Shown in pieces: positions 6,702-13,240 of a stretch of 47,999 nucleotides of DNA. The notes under the pieces are model-generated. The model ran no database searches. It was not told where the DNA came from and saw only the letters and a list, made by a program, of their open reading frames with translations. The DNA lies in the NCBI GenBank assembly GCA_019694655.1, contig JAIBBN010000020.1, forward strand, positions 1 through 47,999. The letters are read 5' to 3'. Numbering within the stretch: the stretch's first letter is position 1; each line of letters begins with the position of its first letter. The DNA comes from Leptospirales bacterium. Its GTDB lineage: Bacteria; Spirochaetota; Leptospiria; Leptospirales; Leptonemataceae. Both the position numbers and the translations under genes were made by a program.

Positions 6702-7577
6702 TCATCCTTCTACGAAGTCTCCGTTCTTGTGCGGTTTCACGTCGTCCGATTTCAGACGTTCCGCAATATCATCCGCATAGTCGATCTCCATGCCGATCCA
6801 GTGCCGATGTTTGTACTCGCAAGATACATAAGTCGTTCCGCTGCCACCGAAAGGATCAAGGACCAAGTCTCCGGGCATAGTGGACAGCTCAATAGCGCGA
6901 TCTGTGATCTTAGTGGACAGTGCGTTTGCAGTTCTATTCTTTGATTTGAACTTCGCGTGTCGCACAGGTGGAACATCGGTCCAAACATCCTTAAGGTTTA
7001 CGCCCTTCGGATTCATTGCCTTTCGGTGTCCTCCGTAATCCTTGATCTCGCCACCACAATGACGGCACAACTCAATCGGTGTGCGGATCTTCCGGAAGAC
7101 TCGTGGTTTTCCCTTTGTGAAATACAGAAGGCTGTAGTGGCTTGGGTACAGCCGCCCCTGGATTGGCAACAAGACACTAATTTCCAACGCTATCCAATGC
7201 CTAAAGTCCATTCCCAATTCATAGAGAAAGGCGCCGAACAAAATGTTCCACTTCGGAAGATTGTAAAGAAAAAAGGCGCCGCCCGGTTTCAACGTGCGTA
7301 CGCACTCTCGAATCCACTCTTTGCACCAATCCAAATATTGAGGTTCAGGTCTATTATCATTGGTTCTACTACGATAAACTTTTCCAATGTTGAATGGCGG
7401 ATCCGCAAAAACGGTGTCGACCGACCCTTCCTTTATCAGCGGCAGCATACTCATGCAATCACCCTCAAACAAAGCGCCCAAATTCGTTGAAAAATAGGGT
7501 TTCACAGCCTTTTTGAAAAATGGCCGCGAATCAAAGTGCCCAGGCTTCACCAATCTAAGTTGCTGCGAGCGTGCCAT
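6702..7577 (-). CDS. DNA methyltransferase of the BamHI-like R-M pair (beta class)
   Basis: This 291-residue amino-methyltransferase has the catalytic motif TVFADPPFNIG near residues 55-65 before the AdoMet-binding motif LVLDPFGGSGTTYVSCEY near 245-262. That order (motif IV before motif I) defines the beta class of N6-adenine/N4-cytosine methylases. The target-recognition region in between includes CRHCGGEIKDYGGH, a possible zinc site. ATG 7577 gives MARSQQLRLVKPGHF. It is followed 7 bp later by the endonuclease and presumably protects the same site. M.BamHI is an N4-cytosine methylase; whether this DPPF enzyme methylates C or A cannot be told from sequence alone. No controller (C) protein gene is present. 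Confidence 0.88.
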   Translation of the reverse strand: MARSQQLRLVKPGHFDSRPFFKKAVKPYFSTNLGALFEGDCMSMLPLIKEGSVDTVFADPPFNIGKVYRSRTNDNRPEPQYLDWCKEWIRECVRTLKPGGAFFLYNLPKWNILFGAFLYELGMDFRHWIALEISVLLPIQGRLYPSHYSLLYFTKGKPRVFRKIRTPIELCRHCGGEIKDYGGHRKAMNPKGVNLKDVWTDVPPVRHAKFKSKNRTANALSTKITDRAIELSTMPGDLVLDPFGGSGTTYVSCEYKHRHWIGMEIDYADDIAERLKSDDVKPHKNGDFVEG

Positions 7578-7664
7578 ATTGGGACAATTTGCGTTCGGCT
7601 CGAGAGAACGTCAAGCAAAGCACACATATGTATAGTATCCGCTATGCCCTCGAGCGCCGCGCAT

Positions 7665-7854
7665 GGCTGACGCTACGCCGCTCCGCGCCCCGGAGCCTGG
7701 CAATTGCAGTGTTCGGCCTCTCGTGCTCTTGCGGAAACTTTCCGCTCGCACGAAGCCAGCGCAGACCGGATTACGAGAATGCATCGGTTCGCGCCATACT
7801 TCTGGCATATTTGCTCGCCTTACTCGTGAACCTCGGGTAGCTAAAATGTTAGGC
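7665..7854 (+). other. attC site (about 190 bp)
   Basis: The closing box GTTAGGC (7848-7854) is a perfect consensus match. The best opening box is GGCTGAC (7665-7671), with inner boxes GCTACGCC and GGGTAGCTA that resemble the site at 8763-8937. The body is GC-rich and palindromic. The 87 bp between the methylase start (7577) and this site must hold the promoter of the reverse-strand R-M operon; I could not pick a convincing one. Confidence 0.7.
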
Positions 7855-7882
7855 GCAAATAGCCCCGCTTGGAATCTGAATA

Positions 7883-8488
7883 ATGAAAAAACTTTGGATC
7901 ATCGGTGCAATCGTTGGCGGCACTTATCTCTCCACCGTATTGGTCTATGTAATCCACTTTTCAGCGCATGGAGTCTCGGCCGACCCAGCAGACTGGGGGA
8001 CATTCGGTGACTATCTCGGTGGTGTCGTTAATCCACTTCTATCCTTCGCCACCTTTGTTGGTGTGCTGCTTTCACTGTACTTTACCCATCAAGAACTGCA
8101 AGGGGGCCGAGATCAACCTCATATGGAAAGCGCAATTCAATTGTTGGGCTTTTACACAGGTCGTCTGGATACTGTTACCGGGAGCATCATATCTTTGGTT
8201 GGGTCAACCGATGGGACCATCTACGCCACCAACCTTCCTCACAGGTCGCAAGTGGGTGTCTTCACAATGAATACCGTTGGCTGGCATGCGCAAGTAGGGA
8301 CAAAATTGCAAATCGCCATCTATAAGCTTCTCGAACAACTCAACCAATTGTCACCCGGCCATCCGCACCTAGTCTTCTATGCAACCCACAATTGCAATAT
8401 AGTGAAGAGGTTCTATGAGCAGGGTTGGACGGATCCCAAAGTCTGGGCTCTTGTTGAACGTTTGGCCGACAGGGATCTTGCTCAATGA
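7883..8488 (+). CDS. putative AbiC-like phage abortive infection membrane protein
   Basis: This 201-residue protein has two N-terminal membrane helices: residues about 4-27 (LWIIGAIVGGTYLSTVLVYV) and about 52-73 (NPLLSFATFVGVLLSLYF). They are separated by WGTFGDYLGGVVNP, followed by HQEL at the start of a soluble domain. The pattern of a first helix, W..FGDy.GG..NPllsf, a second helix and then a cytosolic domain is that of the putAbiC/phage abortive infection family. The C-terminal 125 residues are mixed helical with no catalytic motif I recognise. It is the only gene in its cassette. The domain match is by pattern; a defence role is inferred from family name and from the neighbouring R-M and SIR2 cassettes. 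Confidence 0.6.
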   Translation: MKKLWIIGAIVGGTYLSTVLVYVIHFSAHGVSADPADWGTFGDYLGGVVNPLLSFATFVGVLLSLYFTHQELQGGRDQPHMESAIQLLGFYTGRLDTVTGSIISLVGSTDGTIYATNLPHRSQVGVFTMNTVGWHAQVGTKLQIAIYKLLEQLNQLSPGHPHLVFYATHNCNIVKRFYEQGWTDPKVWALVERLADRDLAQ

Positions 8489-8511
8489 GCGGGCAATTTC
8501 GTCTAAAATGA

Positions 8512-8762
8512 GTTAAACGAAAGGCCCGTCGTGCTAGCGCGATTTTCGCGCAATGCGGCCGACGAAAGCTATATTCTTCTTTTCTTATGCTGACGGGCGA
8601 AGGTCTCCTCTCTTCGGAAAACTTCTCTAGATATGAATGCATTTTCTCAAACAAGCGCCCGATCGATGGCGCCTTGTGATTCGTTCTTTGCGACGGCGCT
8701 TCGGACGGCCGCATTGTCTGTCTGCGGCGATAGCTCACGTGATCTGCGCGCGAGGGCCAATC
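8512..8762 (+). other. cassette-like interval with no convincing gene
   Basis: A GTTAAAC box (8512-8518) followed by GAAAGGCCC resembles the cassette junction at 10779-10793 and may be the end of a collapsed attC directly after the AbiC-like gene. The next 244 bp, up to the following attC, hold no credible gene: a frame from 8633 runs straight through the attC. A perfect hairpin (GCGCGA-TTT-TCGCGC, 8537-8551) lies near the start. It could be an RNA-coding, promoter or degenerate cassette. Confidence 0.4.
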
Positions 8763-8937
8763 GTTTAACTCCCGCTACGCGCTACGCTCCTCGGCTTCGC
8801 CTGCGGTGCTCGGCCCTCGGCCTCTCGCTGCGCTCGCGCGGACAGGCGCTATTCTGGAATATGGCAGGGCGCCTGCCGCGACGGCCTTCTGGCACATTGC
8901 CGCTTCGCGGCAACGTCGCGTAGCTAGAACGTTATGC
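8763..8937 (+). other. attC site (type D, 175 bp)
   Basis: The opening box GTTTAAC is at 8763-8769 and the closing box GTTATGC is at 8931-8937. The inner motifs CGCTACGC and GCGTAGCTA are complementary. The body from about 8808 is nearly identical to the partial site at 1-129, so these two share a recent origin although their cassettes differ. Confidence 0.85.
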
Positions 8938-8953
8938 GAAACGGTCCGCTGAT

Positions 8954-9757
8954 ATGAAGATACCGGCCAGAACAAATTTACTCGCTCTCCTTGCTTGTGG
9001 TCAAATCTACGGCCAGGATCCTCGTACAAGATCGATTTCGGCCGACGGCGTTCGCATCAGAACGGAACCGTCGCTGTCAGGAAATGTCATTGGTTCATAT
9101 AACAAGGGCGACACTGTTATTGAACTTGAAAGAACTCATGACTTGCAAACTATTGATGGCAGGACAGCTGTCTGGGTGAAGGTTATTCGTGCCTGTTCAA
9201 ATCCAGGGTGGGTTTTCGGTGCCTTTGTTGCGCCGGAAAATCTTGGAGTCGATTTCGCTTTTTCGGCCGCCGGAGCAGTTGAAAGGTCGAATCCGACTCT
9301 GGCCATTGCAGAATATGGGGAGATCATCCAAAATTTTCCACACGCACAGCGCTCAGAAGGTTGCCATGGCCTGTACTCCGCCTCACGAGAAGCCCAGTAT
9401 CGAATGGATCTGATAACTTGCCGTCTCACAGCAAACCACGCAAATCTTACGCTGGCACAATTTGCTGAGATCATCAAAGCCGGAGTCCGTACGCAAAATG
9501 CACCGCAGTTGCAAACTCTCCTGAGCTGTGATTTTTCAATTCGAACCGGACCTTTACAATTGCAATTTCTACCATCGCAAGGCATCGCTGAGGTATTAAA
9601 GCTTTTTTCTGAAAATCCTGCCGATATGGAAAACATCTCTGTAACACCCAGTGAAATTCGTATTGAGTACGTTCGCCAGAGAGGCCACTTTTTCAGAATT
9701 CTTGTTACTGAAGAAAATGGAAAGCTTGTCTGGAGCAGTTTTTGTGCGGACTGCTGA
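8954..9757 (+). CDS. SH3b-domain lipoprotein
   Basis: This 267-residue protein starts MKIPARTNLLALLACG. The LLAC at residues 12-15 is a lipobox, so it is probably a lipoprotein. Residues about 28-95 form a bacterial SH3 domain (ADGVRIRTEPSLSGNVIGSY, GDTVIELER, WVKVIR, GWVFGAFV), a fold that often binds peptidoglycan or metals. The remaining 170 residues include a helical part (AIAEYGEIIQNFPHAQ) and a mixed region ending FCADC, with no recognised family. It is a single-gene cassette in array orientation. A similar SH3b plan occurs in the gene at 13894. Confidence 0.7.
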   Translation: MKIPARTNLLALLACGQIYGQDPRTRSISADGVRIRTEPSLSGNVIGSYNKGDTVIELERTHDLQTIDGRTAVWVKVIRACSNPGWVFGAFVAPENLGVDFAFSAAGAVERSNPTLAIAEYGEIIQNFPHAQRSEGCHGLYSASREAQYRMDLITCRLTANHANLTLAQFAEIIKAGVRTQNAPQLQTLLSCDFSIRTGPLQLQFLPSQGIAEVLKLFSENPADMENISVTPSEIRIEYVRQRGHFFRILVTEENGKLVWSSFCADC

Positions 9758-9772
9758 GCAGCTCGCCGCATC

Positions 9773-9981
9773 GCATAGCTTCGGGTAAACGCTCCGCTCC
9801 TTGCGCCCAATACGGCGCTCCGGTGTTTGGTCCTGGCCCTCTCCGCAAAACCGTCTCACTCCGTTCGCCTCGTTTTGCTCCGTGCGGACGCGCGCGATTC
9901 TGAAAAAAGAATCGCGCCCGTCGCACCGGGCTGCGGAGAAATTGGCCTTCGGCCAACTTCGTTTACCCTAATTCGTTATGC
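9773..9981 (+). other. attC site (type B, 209 bp)
   Basis: The closing box is GTTATGC (9975-9981) and the opening box GCATAGC (9773-9779) has one mismatch to its complement. The inner boxes GGGTAAAC (about 9784-9791) and GTTTACCC (about 9961-9968) are perfectly complementary over 8 bp. Confidence 0.85.
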
Positions 9982-10005
9982 GAAATTCCGCGCGAAGGGG
10001 AACCG

Positions 10006-10233
10006 CTATCTTGCTGAAACCGCAGGCCGCCAGTTCATATCGAGTTTCTTTCGCTTCGCGGCACAATCGGCCAAATACAGGTTGATCAGATTTTGATACG
10101 GGATTCCCGTCTCTTCTGCCATCCTCTTGAAATAACCCACCGTATCCACATCGAGCCGGATCGTCACAGGTCGGCGAAGTTTTTTTGCATAAGGATTCTT
10201 CTTGGATTTGCTGAAGTCGTATTCTTTCCTCAT
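10006..10233 (-). CDS. brnA: BrnA-type antitoxin
   Basis: This 75-residue protein (MRKEYDFSKSKKNPYAKKLR...) is the antitoxin of a type II BrnT/BrnA module. After a basic N-terminus comes the BrnA DNA-binding region (RPVTIRLDVDTVGYFKRMAEETGIPYQNLINLYLADCA, residues about 21-58), a ribbon-helix-helix. It would neutralise BrnT and repress the operon. Its ATG overlaps the BrnT stop (ATGA), giving toxin-then-antitoxin order as in other brnTA operons. It runs against the array direction. It appears intact whereas the toxin is not. Confidence 0.85.
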   Translation of the reverse strand: MRKEYDFSKSKKNPYAKKLRRPVTIRLDVDTVGYFKRMAEETGIPYQNLINLYLADCAAKRKKLDMNWRPAVSAR

Positions 10234-10516
10234 AAAAGCTCCTCGTATTGCCGGCTCTCCGGCCTCGTTGCCTTCCGGGCGGAAATGATCCGGATTACTT
10301 CGTCACTTTCACGGTAACAATGAACGACGACCAGCAGCCGTACATCGTGTGAAAGACCGAGCAAAACGAACCTATCCTCCCCGTCGGAATGGTCAGGATC
10401 GGGCATGAAGCGCGCATTCTCGTCATGAAAAACGCTCTGGCCCTCTTGAACCAGACTCCGTGCTTTCGGAAGTTCGCGCGGTTCTTCGCCTCGTCCCATT
10501 CGAACCGTAACTCCAT
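10230..10516 (-). pseudogene. brnT: BrnT-type toxin, frameshifted
   Basis: The start MELRFEWDEAKNRANFRKHG and the remainder (VFHDENARFMPDPDHSDGE, RLLVVVHCYR..., RIISARKATRPESRQYEELL) together make a complete BrnT ribonuclease toxin. They lie in different frames. The break is around 10440-10455, in the run aagagggccagag (minus strand), and one inserted base would restore the family pattern KEAQSVFHDE. Either the toxin is inactivated by a one-base deletion or the sequence has an error there. The start ATG 10516 abuts the promoter. The residues of the BrnT active region (histidine and RKATR arginine) are still encoded. Confidence 0.8.
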
Positions 10517-10531
10517 ATGTATACTGTCAAT

Positions 10532-10560
10532 ATGATAGCAATACGCATGCGGTCAAGCAA
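10532..10560 (-). promoter_or_regulatory. brnTA promoter with extended -10
   Basis: On the minus strand, -35 TTGCTT (10555-10560) and -10 TATCAT (10532-10537) are separated by 17 bp, and a TG precedes the -10 by one base. The toxin ATG begins 16 bp after the -10, so the leader is very short. The GTATAC palindrome at about 10518-10523 may be a BrnA operator. Confidence 0.5.
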
Positions 10561-10580
10561 ACGATTTCGAGCGGAACTGC

Positions 10581-10785
10581 GTATGGCTTCCGGCCAACAG
10601 CTCCGCTCCTCGGCTTCGCCTGCGGTGCTCGGCCGCTTGGCCCTCTCCGCCCAAACGGCTCATTTCATTCGTCTTTTTGCGCTCGTCTGGACACGCACCG
10701 CCCTGGCGTGCTGAAAATATGGCGCGTGCCGGAGCGGTCCTTCGGGCACATTGCTCGCACCGTCGTTTAGCCTGTTCCGTCAAAC
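10581..10785 (+). other. attC site (type B-like, 205 bp)
   Basis: The closing box is GTCAAAC (10779-10785), a GTC variant of GTT. The best opening box is GTATGGC (10581-10587). The inner boxes GGCCAAC and GTTTAGCC are partly complementary. The body resembles the sites at 2467 and 9773. Confidence 0.65.
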
Positions 10786-10809
10786 GAAAGGCCCGGTTCA
10801 GGGGTTACA

Positions 10810-11349
10810 ATGAGTCCAAAACCCAAGAAAGTTTCCCAATCGAAGCTTTTGCCGCTGGCGAAGCCCTATGCGCCGCCTAGCCCGCTCACCGCGCTGGAGA
10901 AAAAAGCCATCATCATTGCCGTGGAATCCGCGTTCATGAAACTTCGCAATCTTTATGAGCGGATAACTCCGGTGTTCGATCAATATGGGTTCAAAGCCCC
11001 CTCCGCTGGTGTGATTGCGCGCGATTTGTCGGAGAAGATCGAAACCTCTATCATTCAGCACTGTAAAACCTTCCACCGTGGCCTTGGCTTTGCGGATCTC
11101 GCTCGCGGGAAAGATCGTTGGGAAGTTAAAATATGCAAGAATGGCGGTCTCGCCATCAATCAATCTGCTGTTATAAAAGGGGAAAACTACATCGTCGTTA
11201 ACTATCACCGTGAGACCGAAATAAAGAAAATTTTCATTCTCTGGGCGGCGCAAGATGAGTTCTTTTCAGAACGCAAGCGAAATGCGAATATCCGCCACAT
11301 GCGTGGAGACGCGGCAAAAGCCCACATCGAAACGATTTTCCCGATCTAA
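10810..11349 (+). CDS. hypothetical protein, possible PD-(D/E)XK nuclease fold
   Basis: This 179-residue protein starts MSPKPKKVSQSKLLP with a basic, proline-rich tail. The middle (GLGFADLARGKDRWEVKICKN) has an Asp followed about 9 residues later by E-V-K, then a strand (ENYIVVNYHRE) and another (KKIFILWAAQDEFF). That spacing fits PD-(D/E)XK nucleases such as restriction enzymes, but so short a motif is weak evidence. There is no methylase in the cassette. A purine stretch (caggggttac) precedes ATG 10810. It is the sole gene between two attC sites. Confidence 0.5.
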   Translation: MSPKPKKVSQSKLLPLAKPYAPPSPLTALEKKAIIIAVESAFMKLRNLYERITPVFDQYGFKAPSAGVIARDLSEKIETSIIQHCKTFHRGLGFADLARGKDRWEVKICKNGGLAINQSAVIKGENYIVVNYHRETEIKKIFILWAAQDEFFSERKRNANIRHMRGDAAKAHIETIFPI

Positions 11350-11366
11350 CTCGAACCGGGCGCATC

Positions 11367-11570
11367 GTACAACTTCACATTCACGCTGCGACGTGCCTTG
11401 CGGTACGTCCTCGGCCACGCGGGACTCTCGCGGAAACATTTCATTGTTTCTGCTCGCGCCGGTGCGCGCAATTTTGGCAAATTGCTAAGGCGCGCACGGC
11501 TGTAATCCGGCCCCGCTACTCGGGCACATGCTCGCTTTGCTCGCACGTCGGTTAGCTCACTACGTTAGCA
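11367..11570 (+). other. attC site (type C, 204 bp)
   Basis: The opening box GTACAAC is at 11367-11373 and the closing box GTTAGCA is at 11564-11570. The body shares long stretches with the site at 3651-3840 (TTCACATTCACGCTGCG, CGGAAACATTTCAT, GCGCGCAATTTTGG), so the two form one family. Unlike its relative it keeps the GTT triplet. Confidence 0.85.
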
Positions 11571-11664
11571 GAAATGTCCTGCCGAGAGAAAAATCATCCG
11601 GCAAAGTCCATACCGGTGATCATGAGAGCTGCCACGCCGCTTCACACGCCATACGCAACACTTT

Positions 11665-11955
11665 TTGATGCTACAGCAGGAGGGCCTAACGTGCTTGCCG
11701 AAACGCAGAGGTCAGGTTTTCCTAGCGCTGGTGCCAGTATCCCCGAATTCAACGCTGGCCGAGATCGCCAATTTATCCATAGACGAGCAATTGGATGCGC
11801 TCTCCACTATCTGGGACACAATTGTTGCAAAAGAACCAGTAGATGTGCAAGATGATGTTCGGGACTTACTGGAGCGTCGGCTGGCGGAAGATGCTGAAAA
11901 ACCTGGCATTCCCTGGCAAGATTTGAAGGCCCAGCTCCTCGCCCGGCTACGGTGA
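11665..11955 (+). CDS. orphan addiction-module component (Unstab_antitox-like)
   Basis: The 96-residue frame ends with the sequence pattern of the short putative addiction-module antitoxins (Unstab_antitox): LAEIANLSIDEQLDALSTIWDTI followed by RRLAEDAEKPGIPWQDLKAQLLARL. These are normally about 70-80 residues, so the true start may be downstream of ATG 11665/11668, for example a GTG near 11730. In most genomes a ParE/RelE toxin gene follows; here the next sequence is an attC, so the antitoxin is alone. It could be a leftover of a lost pair or could neutralise toxins encoded elsewhere. The family call is good; the start is uncertain. Confidence 0.65.
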   Translation: MMLQQEGLTCLPKRRGQVFLALVPVSPNSTLAEIANLSIDEQLDALSTIWDTIVAKEPVDVQDDVRDLLERRLAEDAEKPGIPWQDLKAQLLARLR

Positions 11956-12042
11956 CATATTCCCTTTCCGTCTTTGCGGTTATCCACGAAAGTCGACAGT
12001 TTCGAAGAATCCTGCGTTAGCGCTGAAACGCCGGGGCATTTC

Positions 12043-12253
12043 ACCGAACTCTCGCTACCAGCTCCGCCCTTCGCGGCACTTCGTTTCGCTACGGTGTTCG
12101 GTCCTGGCACTCTCAGCATACGGCTCGTTTCGTTCGCCTTCTTCCTTCGCGCGGTTGCGCGCGGATTTGGGAATATTGGAAGCGCGCGCACCGCGCCGTG
12201 CGGCGGACAAATTTGCGCTTCGCGCAAACTTCAGATACACGAACACGTCATAC
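12043..12253 (+). other. attC site (type A, 211 bp)
   Basis: The opening box ACCGAAC is at 12043-12049 and the closing box GTCATAC (GTC variant) is at 12247-12253. The body is nearly the same as the sites at 1213-1421 and 12984-13189. Another GTTAGCG at about 12015-12021 lies just before it and may be a relic of an earlier junction. Confidence 0.75.
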
Positions 12254-12281
12254 GCAATTGCGCCACTCGGAATAGAAATAC

Positions 12282-12310
12282 TTGACACCCTATCCAATAG
12301 GGTATACATT
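12282..12310 (+). promoter_or_regulatory. promoter and palindromic operator of the higBA-like pair
   Basis: TTGACA (12282-12287) is followed by a -10 candidate TATACA (12303-12308) or TACATT (12305-12310; 17-bp spacing). The spacer is a perfect palindrome, ACCCTAT-CCA-ATAGGGT (12287-12303), which would place a bound antitoxin over the promoter. The GTG start is at 12316, so the transcript is almost leaderless. Confidence 0.7.
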
Positions 12311-12315
12311 GTTCT

Positions 12316-12651
12316 GTGACCAGGGAATTTGTCATCCTTGCGGAATTTGACAAGCAATGGGCTCGATTAGGCTTAACAGACGATGATTTACTGGAGCTAC
12401 AATACTCTCTCTGTCATCATCCAGATGCGGGTAAGGTGGTCTCCGGAACGGGTGGTTTGAGAAAGCTGCGATGGGCGCTTCCTGGTCGCGGAAAACGAGG
12501 TGGAGCTAGAGTTGCATACGTGGATATCGTGCTGAAAGAAACAATCTACCTGGTCACGGTTTATCCTAAGAATGAAAAGGATGATCTCTCTGAGACAGAG
12601 AAAAAACAGATTCGTAGCTTCATCAAAGCCCTTGCAGGAGAGAAATCATGA
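12316..12651 (+). CDS. RelE/HigB-family toxin
   Basis: This 111-residue protein runs from GTG 12316 (VTREFVILAEFDKQWARLGL). Residues about 35-75 carry the HigB-2/RelE signature (NPDAG-like HHPDAGKVVSGTGGLRKLRWALPGRGKRGGARVAYVD). It ends with VTVYPKNEKDDLSETEKKQIRSFI, typical of this RelE subfamily. These toxins cleave mRNA at the ribosome. The stop overlaps the antitoxin ATG by 4 bp (12648-12651), giving the toxin-first order of higBA. The promoter and operator are directly upstream. No frameshift is seen, so the module looks functional. Confidence 0.85.
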   Translation: MTREFVILAEFDKQWARLGLTDDDLLELQYSLCHHPDAGKVVSGTGGLRKLRWALPGRGKRGGARVAYVDIVLKETIYLVTVYPKNEKDDLSETEKKQIRSFIKALAGEKS

Positions 12652-12968
12652 AAAAGCAATCAGTTGCTGAAAGCATCCTCAAAGGTCTCGGTGAGGCAGT
12701 TCAGTATGAAGCAGGAAAAAAGTCTGCGGGCAGAACTGTAACCATCAAAATCGCGCCACTTCCGAAAATAAGTCGTCAAAAGATTAAGAAGATTCGTGAA
12801 AATCTTCATCTTTCTCAACGGCGCTTCGCTGATGTCCTTGGTGTTTCGATCAAAACGGTGGAAGCATGGGAATCCGGTCGGAACAAACCAGCTGGCTCCT
12901 CAATTCGACTTTTACAAATTATTGAGAGGCAACCAAAGGTTGTCGGAGAATTCGCTGCAGCAAAATAA
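12648..12968 (+). CDS. HigA-like XRE-family antitoxin
   Basis: This 106-residue protein has a C-terminal helix-turn-helix of the Cro/CI type (SRQKIKKIRENLHLSQRRFADVLGVSIKTVEAWESGRNKPAGSSIRLLQII, residues about 43-93). The N-terminal 40 residues are likely the toxin-binding part. It should bind the palindrome at 12287-12303 and repress the pair. Translation is coupled to the toxin by an ATGA overlap. The gene ends about 15 bp before the next attC. Confidence 0.88.
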   Translation: MKKQSVAESILKGLGEAVQYEAGKKSAGRTVTIKIAPLPKISRQKIKKIRENLHLSQRRFADVLGVSIKTVEAWESGRNKPAGSSIRLLQIIERQPKVVGEFAAAK

Positions 12969-12983
12969 GAGCGGCGCAACTGC

Positions 12984-13189
12984 GTATCACTCTCGTTACA
13001 AGCTCCGCCCTTCGTTGCACTTCGTTTCGCTACGGTGTTCGGTCCTGGCGCTCTCAGCAAACGGCTCGTTTCGTTCGTCTTTTTGTCTCGCGCGGTTGCG
13101 CGCAGTTTCGGAACATAAGAAGCGTGCGCACCGCGCCGTGCGGCGGACAAATGCACCTTGCGCGCTTCTGGTAACTTCACACGTTAGGC
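12984..13189 (+). other. attC site (type A, 206 bp)
   Basis: The closing box GTTAGGC (13183-13189) is a consensus match. The opening box is GTATCAC (12984-12990), or possibly GCGCAAC just upstream (12974-12980). The inner boxes CGTTAC and GGTAAC pair. The body is nearly the same as in the site at 12043-12253. Confidence 0.8.
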
Positions 13190-13240
13190 GCCATTGGCCA
13201 GCGTCTGAAGCCCTATATATGCTTAGGGGCCAGCCAGAAC

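Noticed and set aside
8633-8923. 96-codon frame in the ORF-less cassette
   Set aside because: Most of it is attC-encoded and the short unique part has no ribosome site or recognisable sequence.
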